A stretch of DNA of 64,000 bases from a virus. The stretch is from IMG/VR virus record IMGVR_UViG_3300048997_000353, positions 44,442 to 108,441 of that record; one strand, given 5' to 3'. Both the position numbers and the translations under genes were made by a program. Under the pieces are notes generated by a model. The model saw only the letters and a list, made by a program, of their open reading frames with translations, searched no databases and was not told where the DNA came from. Shown here piece after piece: positions 46,514 through 54,009 of this stretch; positions within the stretch are counted from its first letter, which is position 1, and each line of letters starts with the position of its first letter.

Positions 46514-47437
46514 ATGGCAACCAAAGCTACTATCGTAGAACAATCCCTCGGAGATCAGCTACAGGAACGCGCAGTCGGATTGATCCTCACATTCTCCGGC
46601 ATCGGCAACCGCCGGAAAGTGAGCATGTCCGATGTGGAAGTGGACGCCGACAAGGAACTCTTGGCGATGTCGAAAAAACTAATCGACGCGGAAGAGTTTG
46701 AGGCCATCCAATCGCTCGACGGCGAAGCGCGCCGCTATATCGAAACCCGCGCTCTGCCCTCGCAATTAAAGAAGGGAATCTATTTACTTCCCAACGCGCT
46801 CGTCACCGAAGTGGAAGAAAAACTGTCCGAGTTTGCTGCCAAGCGCGGCACGCTGGTCGAAGCCTTGCTGCTGCGCTACAGCGAACTGGTTGCCGAATCC
46901 CGCCGGCGACTCAAATCACTCTTCGATGCCACTGACTATCCCAACGCTGACTACATCCGCAACGCGTTCAAGCTGTCCTGGCGCATCATCGGATTCACAA
47001 CGCCGACCAGCCTCAAGGAACTCGACCGGGCGCTCTACGACCGCGAATGCAAGAAGGCCGCGGAACAGTGGGCCGAATCGTGGAAAAACATTGAGCAACT
47101 TCTCGCGTGGAATCTGGCCGATCTGGTCGAACATTTGATCGGCCGCCTCGAACCCGACGAGAAAACCGGGAAAAAGAAAACGTTTAAGGACTCCGCCGTG
47201 ACTAAAATTCAAGATTTCCTCAACACGTTCGACGCGCGGAACATCGGCAATTCAACCGAACTCAAGGCGCTGGTCGACAAAACCAGAGTTTTGATTGCGG
47301 ATGTAAACCCCGAGCAACTCCGCACCAGTCCCCGCACGCGGGATACGGTTGCCAAGGGTTTCGAGAAGATTGCCGACCTACTCGATCCAATGCTCGTCGA
47401 AAAACCAACTCGCGCTATTTCGTTTGAAGAGGATTGA
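46514..47437 (+). CDS. DUF3150-like protein with shared-type tail
   Basis: 307 residues, SD AAAAGGAGAATCAAGACC. Almost all alpha-helical; GIYLLPNALVTEVEEKLSEF AAKRGTLVEALLLRYSELV resembles DUF3150 proteins that partner AAA ATPases. It ends KPTRAISFEED, a divergent member of the shared tail family. The assignment is tentative. Confidence 0.5.
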   Translation: MATKATIVEQSLGDQLQERAVGLILTFSGIGNRRKVSMSDVEVDADKELLAMSKKLIDAEEFEAIQSLDGEARRYIETRALPSQLKKGIYLLPNALVTEVEEKLSEFAAKRGTLVEALLLRYSELVAESRRRLKSLFDATDYPNADYIRNAFKLSWRIIGFTTPTSLKELDRALYDRECKKAAEQWAESWKNIEQLLAWNLADLVEHLIGRLEPDEKTGKKKTFKDSAVTKIQDFLNTFDARNIGNSTELKALVDKTRVLIADVNPEQLRTSPRTRDTVAKGFEKIADLLDPMLVEKPTRAISFEED

Positions 47438-47473
47438 GTTTGGCGGAGTCACCGGCCACTTGGCTTCGCCAGG

Positions 47474-47509
47474 CAGGGCGCGCAGTACGTCATGGTCCTG
47501 CGCGCCCTG
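47474..47509 (+). terminator. Terminator before Ni/Co permease gene
   Basis: 12-bp perfect stem CAGGGCGCGCAG/CTGCGCGCCCTG, 12-base loop, then a T-rich run (TTCTAACTTTTCGG). It insulates the transporter gene from the upstream operon. Confidence 0.8.
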
Positions 47510-47533
47510 TTCTAACTTTTCGGTTTGTTTTTG

Positions 47534-47581
47534 CCGCTGGATTTTGTCTCGTGATGTCAGGTCATGCGGGGTGTCGCCGCA
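47534..47581 (+). repeat. Single pentamer-phased unit before Ni/Co permease
   Basis: CCGCT, then GGATT TTGTC TCGTG ATGTC AGGTC ATGCG GGGTG TCG written in pentamers, then CCGCA; spacing 43, that is 8+35. Sense orientation, ending one base before the SD AAAGGAGAAT. Confidence 0.8.
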
Positions 47582-47593
47582 AAGGAGAATATC

Positions 47594-48259
47594 ATGCTAC
47601 CGATTATTTGCTTGGGATTTTTGTTAGGCATGAGGCACGCGACTGATGTGGACCATGTGTTTGCCGTAACGACGCTGGTTTCCCGCTATCGCAGCGCGGC
47701 GCGTGCGGCCATCGTCGGCGCGTTGTGGGGTGTTGGACATACGGTCATGGTGATGATCGTCGGCACTGGAATCATTTTATTCCAGTGGGTGATTCCAGTC
47801 CGGGCCGGTTTGGGAATGGAATTTTCGGTTGCCTTGATGCTGGTCGTTCTTGGGATTCTGAATTTAACCGGAGTCCCAGGCCGACAGGTTGAAGTGTACG
47901 ATCACGCGACCGATGAATTCGTTCCACGTCCGCAACCACGGCTTGTGGCAACAATCAGGCCGGTGGTGGTCGGATTAGTTCACGGCTTGGCAGGGTCCGC
48001 AGCAATCGCGCTCATGGTTCTCAGTACAATCCACGAACCGCGCTTGGCTGTCGCGTATCTTGCATTGTTTGGGACCGGAACACTGGCCGGGATGATGCTG
48101 ATTACAGCGGCGCTCGCGTATTCCTTCACGAAGATGCCAGCGCAGTTACTCCGCATTGGTTCTGGCATCCTGTCTCTCGGCTTCGGTCTTTTCTTGATCT
48201 ATCAAATCGGAATCGTCGGTGGGCTCTTTACAAGCCATCCGGTCTGGAGTCCACGATGA
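47594..48259 (+). CDS. Ni/Co permease (NicO/HoxN-like), auxiliary gene
   Basis: 221 residues with about six membrane helices. The signature GMRHATDVDHVFAVTTL (residues about 11-27) is the HxxxxDH metal-binding motif of nickel/cobalt permeases; a second His appears in GLVHGLAGSAAIAL. Helices run through GALWGVGHTVMVMIVG and LFGTGTLAGMMLITAALAY. It should carry Ni2+ or Co2+ across the inner membrane. It has its own upstream terminator and repeat-unit leader, so it is an autonomous cargo (moron) gene. Confidence 0.8.
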   Translation: MLPIICLGFLLGMRHATDVDHVFAVTTLVSRYRSAARAAIVGALWGVGHTVMVMIVGTGIILFQWVIPVRAGLGMEFSVALMLVVLGILNLTGVPGRQVEVYDHATDEFVPRPQPRLVATIRPVVVGLVHGLAGSAAIALMVLSTIHEPRLAVAYLALFGTGTLAGMMLITAALAYSFTKMPAQLLRIGSGILSLGFGLFLIYQIGIVGGLFTSHPVWSPR

Positions 48260-48597
48260 AACTACAAAAGATCATTTACGTGCCGGAAGCAAGAGTAGAA
48301 TTTTCCGCCGAGGACGTGAACGCGCTGTTCGCGGCATCGAGGGAGCACTACGATACGCTGTGTCGGCAACAGTCGGAGCCAGGTGGAATGCTTTGGGGAC
48401 TCCGTAACCGGATTGAATATCCGCCTGTTGAACGGTGTCTGACGACTCACGACATTGACTTGCTTTCGAAGATTTCCGAACGCATCAAAAACGTCCTAAA
48501 TGACGACCGTCGCGATGCGGTCATTTCCGGAATCCGTTCTGAGTTACATAGGATTTTCAGAACGCTCAACGATGAATACAAGAGGCTAAACCCATGA
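48256..48597 (+). CDS. Helical hypothetical protein, 113 residues
   Basis: Starts MKLQKIIYVPEARVEF, overlapping the permease stop by ATGA. Helical with ALFAASREHYDTLCRQQ and IKNVLNDDRRDAVISGI. No family recognised. Confidence 0.55.
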   Translation: MKLQKIIYVPEARVEFSAEDVNALFAASREHYDTLCRQQSEPGGMLWGLRNRIEYPPVERCLTTHDIDLLSKISERIKNVLNDDRRDAVISGIRSELHRIFRTLNDEYKRLNP

Positions 48598-48848
48598 AAC
48601 TCAACTGCGGCGAGTGCCTCGACAAACACGTAACGGTGATTCGGCTGTGGCAAGACGGAACTTGTCCATGCTGCCTCAGCGGGCACGATCTGGTGACGTG
48701 GACAACTTCAAACGGAGAAAAACGCCACGGAGTGCGGAAATTCGCGAAGGCTGGCTCCGACACGTATGTCCTGTGGATAAATCCAAGCGGAGCCGTCAAC
48801 GGCGGCGGTTGGGTGGACCCGGCGCAACTCACCGAGGGCCACACATGA
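48594..48848 (+). CDS. Zinc-type protein, 84 residues
   Basis: Starts MKLNCGECLDKHVTV; CGEC and CPCC with HD nearby form a zinc site. Gly-rich C-terminus. Coupled on both sides by ATGA overlaps. Confidence 0.55.
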   Translation: MKLNCGECLDKHVTVIRLWQDGTCPCCLSGHDLVTWTTSNGEKRHGVRKFAKAGSDTYVLWINPSGAVNGGGWVDPAQLTEGHT

Positions 48849-49216
48849 AATCCAAACAGGATTGGGTTGTCATTCGTGATGCCGGCGCGACGGCGCTGTG
48901 CTTGCGGTGCGGCAAAATGGCGTCCGTCAAATTGCCGATGCCGTTGATGATGTATGTCGCGGCGATGAAAAGAATTCTGCAAACTTCACCGCAGGTGCAA
49001 ACCGAAATGACGCGTCTATTCGTGGTGCCCACAAAGCAAACTTTCCAAAAGCGCCGAGCGACCACAGTGCAACTCACACTGGCACAGCGCATCCTGCTAT
49101 CCGAACTCCAGTTGAAGCGCATGACGGCTGGCAAACGGAAGCCGACTATCACGCAGATGGTTAGCGAAGGCCTCGCGTTGCTGTTCCGGCGAGAGAAAAT
49201 CAAGGAGAACCCATGA
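48845..49216 (+). CDS. Zinc knuckle plus helical C-terminal domain protein
   Basis: 123 residues starting MKSKQDWVVIRDAGA. CLRCGKMASVKLPMPLMM matches a common phage motif (C-x-RCG-LPMP). The C-terminal half (VQLTLAQRILLSELQLKRM, ITQMVSEGLALLF) is helical and may be RHH-like. Confidence 0.55.
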   Translation: MKSKQDWVVIRDAGATALCLRCGKMASVKLPMPLMMYVAAMKRILQTSPQVQTEMTRLFVVPTKQTFQKRRATTVQLTLAQRILLSELQLKRMTAGKRKPTITQMVSEGLALLFRREKIKENP

Positions 49217-49437
49217 AGGAATTCATCGTCAAAGTGCAATGGCCCATTTCGACCAATGAGCCGCAACCGCTTGTTCTGGTTTACAACCGAGATCGGTCAA
49301 TCCATCAAAAGTTTCCTGCAACCACGGAACTTCGAGAGCGGATGAACAATCGCCCGAAGGTTTATTTTTGGGCGGTTGTCAATCAACTCAATGGCAAGCT
49401 GGAACTCGGGAGAAACGCTCCCGATCAAAACTGGTAG
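49213..49437 (+). CDS. Hypothetical protein, 74 residues
   Basis: Starts MKEFIVKVQWPISTN; beta-rich (PLVLVYNRDRS, KVYFWAVVNQLNGKLELG). Stop UAG, directly followed by a terminator-like hairpin. Confidence 0.55.
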   Translation: MKEFIVKVQWPISTNEPQPLVLVYNRDRSIHQKFPATTELRERMNNRPKVYFWAVVNQLNGKLELGRNAPDQNW

Positions 49438-49441
49438 GAAA

Positions 49442-49463
49442 GGCCGGGAATTGCTCCCCGGCC
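49442..49463 (+). terminator. Hairpin before Ku gene
   Basis: 7-bp stem GGCCGGG/CCCGGCC, then CGAATGTTTTG. It separates the upstream operon from the Ku transcription unit. Confidence 0.65.
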
Positions 49464-49474
49464 CGAATGTTTTG

Positions 49475-49517
49475 CCGCTGTGTGACGTAATGATCCGTGG
49501 TGTCTAGTCCTGCCGCT
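49475..49517 (+). repeat. Single pentamer-phased unit before Ku gene
   Basis: CCGCT, GTGTG ACGTA ATGAT CCGTG GTGTC TAGTC CTG read in pentamers, then CCGCT; spacing 38 = 8+30. Sense orientation, about 45 bases above the Ku SD. Confidence 0.8.
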
Positions 49518-49573
49518 TTGCAAAAGCATATCACGCAACCGACGCGTAGAAGTCGCAAAAGGAGAATCGACCA

Positions 49574-50416
49574 ATGGCCACAAAAGTTTGGAAGGGATTT
49601 TTGAACTTCGGCCTTGTAACCATTCCAGTATATTTGAATACAGGCGCACGCGGCGAGAGCGTGAGCCTCAACACGTTCCACGAACCCTGCGGCTCCCGCG
49701 TTCGGATGCCGAAGTTCTGCGACACCTGCAACAAACAGATTCCCCCGGAAGAGATCGTGAAGGGCTACGCGAACGGCGATTCGTATGTGCCCATCACAAA
49801 AGAAGAATTGGAATCCATCGCGCCGGCTTCGGACAGGACGATGGAAATTCGCGAATGCGTCGAAGCCGACAAAGTTGATCCGATTTATTTGGCTGAATCC
49901 TTCTACTTGCTCCCGGACGATGCGGGCAGGAAAGCCTATTCCCTGCTGGTCCAGGCGCTCGCGGATTCCGGGCGCTGTGCCATCGCACAACTCACAAAGA
50001 GTAATCGCGAACACATCGTCCTGCTCAGGCCGCGCGAGAATGGCCTCGTGGCGCATTTCCTTTACTTCGAAAACGAAGTCAACCGCGTGCCTGAGTTTGA
50101 ATCTCTCAAACAGATCGAGCTGTCGAAGGCGGAGCACAAGATGGCCGCGCAGTTGGTGGACGATCTAGCCGCGCCGTTCGAACCTGGCCAGTACGAGGAT
50201 GGATACTCGATGCGACTCAACGCCTTAATCGCGTCCAAACTCGACAAGAACACACCAGCACCGAAACCCATCAAGTCCCAGGCACCTGCGTCAATGGATC
50301 TATCGGCGGCGCTGGCGGCTTCGCTGGGCCGACCGAAGCGGAAAATCACGCTCGACGAAGAACCGGCTGCCCCGAAAAAAGCTGGAGCTGGCAAGAAGGG
50401 ACGCCGAGTAGCGTAA
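49574..50416 (+). CDS. ku: Ku-family DNA end-binding protein
   Basis: 280 residues, the usual length for bacterial Ku. It begins MATKVWKGFLNFGLVTIPV, the standard Ku start, then has a zinc-type CGSRVRMPKFCDTCNKQI, SFYLLPD, REHIVLLRPRENGLVAHFLY and KMAAQLVDDLAAPFEPGQY of the Ku core. A Lys/Ala tail follows, with KRKITLDEE about 25 residues from the end, similar to the shared tail peptide. Ku rings bind DNA double-strand ends and recruit ligase, consistent with the WGR-ligase at 41740-42873. SD AAAAGGAGAATCGACC. Confidence 0.92.
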   Translation: MATKVWKGFLNFGLVTIPVYLNTGARGESVSLNTFHEPCGSRVRMPKFCDTCNKQIPPEEIVKGYANGDSYVPITKEELESIAPASDRTMEIRECVEADKVDPIYLAESFYLLPDDAGRKAYSLLVQALADSGRCAIAQLTKSNREHIVLLRPRENGLVAHFLYFENEVNRVPEFESLKQIELSKAEHKMAAQLVDDLAAPFEPGQYEDGYSMRLNALIASKLDKNTPAPKPIKSQAPASMDLSAALAASLGRPKRKITLDEEPAAPKKAGAGKKGRRVA

Positions 50417-50427
50417 GGAGAATCGAA

Positions 50428-50865
50428 ATGTCGTGGGAAACTGCAAAAGATAAGCTGATCTGTTTCATGCTGGTTGACGATTCCCTTGGCATAAAAGTGT
50501 GTGGACCCAGCGCCAAGGGAATCGCCTTCTGGCGAGCGTTCATTCTTGAGGATCGTCAAACCGGGGAAATCCATGCGGTTTGGCGATTCAAATATCCGGA
50601 CGGCAATACTAGCTGGACGGAAATCACATGCACGAACGGACTATCGGGGGACGCGGCAAAGAACCATCTGCGCTGTGCCCTTGAAGATGTAATCAACAAG
50701 GCCAATGACGTTTTTGGATTGCCGCAGAAGGTCGAGTGCTTCTATCCACCGGACGACGGCGGTGATCCAGGAAAAACTTTGCTGTGGCTCGACGAGCACG
50801 ACTTGATTGAATTCAGGGTTGAGAAAATCGATCCCAAGAAAGGAGATGGCGGACATGGATCGTGA
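50428..50865 (+). CDS. Hypothetical protein, 145 residues
   Basis: Starts MSWETAKDKLICFMLVDD, SD TAAGGAGAATCG. Alpha/beta fold with GIAFWRAFILEDRQTGEIH and WRFKYPDGNTSWTEIT. Acidic then Lys/Gly end. It follows Ku and may belong to the repair unit; no family recognised. Confidence 0.55.
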   Translation: MSWETAKDKLICFMLVDDSLGIKVCGPSAKGIAFWRAFILEDRQTGEIHAVWRFKYPDGNTSWTEITCTNGLSGDAAKNHLRCALEDVINKANDVFGLPQKVECFYPPDDGGDPGKTLLWLDEHDLIEFRVEKIDPKKGDGGHGS

Positions 50866-51832
50866 AGGAGACCAAACTACATGGCATATTCGCCTGTCTA
50901 GAAAAGTGGGTGATATTGAAGTGTGGAGATTATGGAAAGGAGACGAACCACAATCCAGCGAAATGCCTAAGTCTGTAGTTCAGAAATGGCTTGGTGAAGA
51001 GATTGCAAAAAAGACAGGCCTAGATTTCCCGCAGCACAAATCAAAACTAAAAAGGAGAATCGACCGCATGACTCAGAAAAAGTATGTAATTCATCCTCTC
51101 GCATTGCTGTTCCCGGCTGTGGCGGGCAAGGCGTTCAACGATCTGGTCGCCGATATCAAGGCGCACGGCTTGCTGAATCCCATTGTCCGACAGGGCCACA
51201 CGATCATCGACGGCCGCACGCGCTTGGAAGCATGTAAGCAAGCGCGTGTGACGCCGAAGTTCGTGGAGTTTTCTTCGCTGGGCCAGAAGTGCACAGTCGA
51301 GAACTACATTTGGTCCTCGAATGTGGAACGCCGTCACCTGACCGAAGATCAGCGGGCCGTTGTGGCGCACGAATGGGCCAACGCGCTCGCGGAACAGGCT
51401 CGGGCCCGGCAAGTCGCGGCGCTCAAGAAGGGCAAGGTCGTGCAGATGAAATCAAAATCTGCAGGACCGGCAAAACCCAACGCGACCCGGCGTGCTGTGG
51501 CCGAACAGGGCCAGGTATCGGTGCATAAGATTCAACAGGTCGAAATGACCAAAAAGCATGCGCCCGAACTGGTCAAAAAGGTTGCTTCCGGAAAAATGAA
51601 GTTGAGGGACGCTGCGAAAATTGCGGCCAAGCGCATTCCCAAGCGCAAGGCGCAGCGGGCGCGGCTAATCGTCCATCCGCTCAGCACGCGCGCGGCGGTC
51701 GGAAAGGTGGTGGACAGCTTCGCAGCGGACGTGAAGAATATTTTGCCCAGAGTTACGGACCATGGCGCATTCTTCCGCTCGTTGCTCGACCACGTTGAAT
51801 CGTTCTGCAGAAAAATGAAGAAAGCGGCATAA
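50855..51832 (+). CDS. ParB-like protein, with an in-frame fused leader ORF
   Basis: The ParB part (254 residues) begins at the ATG at 51068, SD AAAAAGGAGAATCGACCGC: MTQKKYVIHPLALLFPA, then DIKAHGLLNPIVRQGHTIIDGR and TRLEACKQARV, followed by NVERRHLTEDQRAV and an HTH-like KIQQVEMTKKHAPEL. A separate small gene (from ATG 50855, MDREGDQTTWHIRLS) has no stop and reads through the ribosome-binding site (KLKRRIDR) into ParB in frame, so a 325-residue fusion is also possible. Confidence 0.75.
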   Translation: MDREGDQTTWHIRLSRKVGDIEVWRLWKGDEPQSSEMPKSVVQKWLGEEIAKKTGLDFPQHKSKLKRRIDRMTQKKYVIHPLALLFPAVAGKAFNDLVADIKAHGLLNPIVRQGHTIIDGRTRLEACKQARVTPKFVEFSSLGQKCTVENYIWSSNVERRHLTEDQRAVVAHEWANALAEQARARQVAALKKGKVVQMKSKSAGPAKPNATRRAVAEQGQVSVHKIQQVEMTKKHAPELVKKVASGKMKLRDAAKIAAKRIPKRKAQRARLIVHPLSTRAAVGKVVDSFAADVKNILPRVTDHGAFFRSLLDHVESFCRKMKKAA

Positions 51833-51853
51833 GTCCTGCTACAAAAGTCAGGA

Positions 51854-51878
51854 GCCGGGCGACTCGATATCGCCCGGC
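51854..51878 (+). terminator. Hairpin after ParB-like gene
   Basis: 9-bp stem GCCGGGCGA/TCGCCCGGC with a short loop, then TTGCATTTC. Weak T-tract. Confidence 0.6.
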
Positions 51879-51905
51879 TTGCATTTCAAAAAGGAGAATC
51901 AGACC

Positions 51906-52148
51906 ATGCAAGGCTCAATGCTGACCGAAAGCCAGCTCTACAACGTCCTCAGTTGCTTTCACGCCGATCAAGAAGAGGGAAGATTCATCGTCCGCGGACA
52001 TATCACGTCTTTTCTTGGCATGGGTCAGGAATTCGTGATTGACGAGTCCGCCGAATACCGATGTTCCGAATCTGGAACAGAGCGATGGTTTAATTTGCTG
52101 GCGGCCGTGAAGGTGACGAGTTATCACATGCCTATCCAGGTGTTTTGA
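51906..52148 (+). CDS. Hypothetical protein, 80 residues
   Basis: Starts MQGSMLTESQLYNVLSC, SD AAAAAGGAGAATCAGACC. Beta-rich (FIVRGHITSFLGMGQEF). No family. Confidence 0.55.
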   Translation: MQGSMLTESQLYNVLSCFHADQEEGRFIVRGHITSFLGMGQEFVIDESAEYRCSESGTERWFNLLAAVKVTSYHMPIQVF

Positions 52149-52184
52149 TTTTGGCTCCAAAAATCTAACAAGGAGAATCGACCA

Positions 52185-52433
52185 ATGGCAGAGCAAGCAC
52201 CCAGCATTACCCTCAAGGAATTCGACCGGAAGTTTTGCACGCCAACGCCTGGCAATCTCAGGCGGGCCGCGCACGCGTTGCGGGAATTTTATCTCTCGCA
52301 TCCGTTCAGGCAACCGCGCGGCGAAAAGCCTATCACGAAAGCGCAACTCGAACAGCAAGCGCAGACGCGCACGGCGAAACAGATAGCGTTTCTGTATCCC
52401 GGCGTGGCCGCGCAGAAACAGAAGGCTGCGTGA
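52185..52433 (+). CDS. Small basic helical protein, 82 residues
   Basis: Starts MAEQAPSITLKEFDRKF, SD AACAAGGAGAATCGACC. Helical with NLRRAAHALREFYLSHPF and a Gln/Lys end. Confidence 0.55.
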   Translation: MAEQAPSITLKEFDRKFCTPTPGNLRRAAHALREFYLSHPFRQPRGEKPITKAQLEQQAQTRTAKQIAFLYPGVAAQKQKAA

Positions 52434-52711
52434 CAGGCCTTCCGCTTCTGCTTTGCAATCCCCAGATTGTGCGGCTCGAAGTTGAGCGGCGGCCGGACCG
52501 CGCGTATCGCGGTTCCGGCTTTTGGGGATTGTACGGATACGATGCCAGCGGAACGCAAGTGTGGGGTTCCGCTGGCTACCGTACAAAGCGTGACGCCAAC
52601 GGCCGGAAAGACAAGGGCTGCATGTGCACAAAACATTTCCCGCAGATAAGCGACCCAGATCCCGTGCCAACGCCGCAAACCAGGCGGGCAATTCGATTGG
52701 AGTTGCTATGA
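52430..52711 (+). CDS. Small protein with shared tail tag
   Basis: 93 residues from a GTG overlapping the previous stop. Aromatic Gly-rich core (SGFWGLYGYDASGTQVWGS), a CMCTKH site, then a Pro-rich linker and the end TRRAIRLELL. Confidence 0.55.
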   Translation: MTGLPLLLCNPQIVRLEVERRPDRAYRGSGFWGLYGYDASGTQVWGSAGYRTKRDANGRKDKGCMCTKHFPQISDPDPVPTPQTRRAIRLELL

Positions 52712-53136
52712 AAATCGCGATGGTCGGCGCGAACGATCCTCTCACGTTTGACGATCACATGCGTCTGGATGCGGCCGGATGCTACCTGCCGTTTCCGCGC
52801 GATGATGAAACCTTGGATATCGTCAACCTGAATCACGGCCGGGATTTCCTCACCGAACGGCGCAAATACGATGCTGTAATCCTTCACAGCATTTTCCATC
52901 CCAAAATAAAACATGCAGCCGAAACGCTCGATCATCCCGGCACGCGATTGTCGCCACATCACAGCGTGGAACGATGGCGGAAACGGCTTTGTTCAACTGA
53001 CGCAAGGATCATTGTCGTTTGGGAATTGTTGCCATCCGTTCTGCATGGCTGGGAACTAGATGAACTGGACGGATACAAAATCTATCACCGAGACGCGCGA
53101 GTCACCGCTTACAAAAAAAGGAGAATCTCGAAATGA
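52708..53136 (+). CDS. Hypothetical alpha/beta protein, 142 residues
   Basis: Starts MKIAMVGANDPLTFDDH; GRDFLTERRKYDAVILHSIF, then RIIVVWELLPSVLHGW suggest a Rossmann-like fold. Ends basic (AYKKRRISK). Confidence 0.55.
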   Translation: MKIAMVGANDPLTFDDHMRLDAAGCYLPFPRDDETLDIVNLNHGRDFLTERRKYDAVILHSIFHPKIKHAAETLDHPGTRLSPHHSVERWRKRLCSTDARIIVVWELLPSVLHGWELDELDGYKIYHRDARVTAYKKRRISK

Positions 53137-53483
53137 CGCAACCAAAGACCGCGCCGGAAGGCGCAATCTGCAAGGTGTGTAAGAAGGGAATGCTCGTGGC
53201 CGAGGGATGCATCATGATTACCGTTCCGATCTACGGCACGCCGGAAGTCCGCGGCAAGAATCGCAGGCCGCTTAAGGTACTGGACCCCGTAAAGTACGGC
53301 GATGAAATCAGGTTTCGTGGACTGGTTAGCGCCGAAGCCAACGCCGAGGCCAACAAGGGGCGCTGTCACGATTGCGGCGCCCTACCCGGAAACTATCACC
53401 ATCCCGGATGCGATTGGGAAGAATGCCCAAACTGCCACGGCCAGATGCTCTTTTGCGGCGGGGAATGCGGGGCACCGAATTGA
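53133..53483 (+). CDS. Multi-zinc small protein, 116 residues
   Basis: CKVCKKGMLVAEGC at the N-terminus and CHDCGALPGNYHHPGCDWEECPNCHGQ near the end, the latter a common bacterial C-x-x-C...HHxGC motif. SD AAAAAAGGAGAATCTCG. Confidence 0.6.
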   Translation: MTQPKTAPEGAICKVCKKGMLVAEGCIMITVPIYGTPEVRGKNRRPLKVLDPVKYGDEIRFRGLVSAEANAEANKGRCHDCGALPGNYHHPGCDWEECPNCHGQMLFCGGECGAPN

Positions 53484-53764
53484 CTAACGAACGCGTAAAC
53501 ATAGGCGGTATCGACGCGGAAGTAATGTCCGTGGAAGATATTCAAAAATCGGGCGCACCAATCATGGCTGTGCCCGTCAAGATGGCGCTGTCGCTCAAAA
53601 ACTATCCGCCGGGAACTAGGTCCGGTTATCCGTGCTCGATCTGCAACGAAGATTGCATCTTGGCTCCATCCGGGCAGGAAGTTTTCAAGGCTGGCCGCAA
53701 TCCCGTGATTTGCATGGAATGTTTCATGGTGAAGCTGAAACAAGAAAAGGATGGTGCCGTGTGA
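53465..53764 (+). CDS. Zinc-type protein, 94-99 residues
   Basis: Starts MRGTELTNERVNIGGID (ATG 53465) or at TTG 53480, which overlaps the previous stop. CSICNEDCILAPSG and CMECFM form one zinc site. Coupled to 53761. Confidence 0.55.
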   Translation: MRGTELTNERVNIGGIDAEVMSVEDIQKSGAPIMAVPVKMALSLKNYPPGTRSGYPCSICNEDCILAPSGQEVFKAGRNPVICMECFMVKLKQEKDGAV

Positions 53765-54009
53765 AGAAGAAACCACTCGACCTAGCGAAGCTGAGTAAAA
53801 CTCCCGAAATGCTGGCCACGTTCCAGTTGCTCGCCATGACCAAACTGAAACAGTGGGACCTGGAACGGGACATCGAACGAATGGCTCGTCGCACGTTTGA
53901 TGGCATGGACAGAGCCATAAGCGACTACTGCGCTGCCTGTGCCGAGCCGGTTGTCGCGAAGCCGGAAGATTTGAGATTTTATCTCGAATCGCTGGTGGTG
54001 GAGCAATAA
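53761..54009 (+). CDS. Helical protein, 82 residues
   Basis: From a GTG: MKKKPLDLAKLSKTPEML, then LKQWDLERDIERMARRTF and CAAC. Probably a small helical bundle. Coupled to the methylase-like gene (stop/start overlap). Confidence 0.5.
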   Translation: MKKKPLDLAKLSKTPEMLATFQLLAMTKLKQWDLERDIERMARRTFDGMDRAISDYCAACAEPVVAKPEDLRFYLESLVVEQ

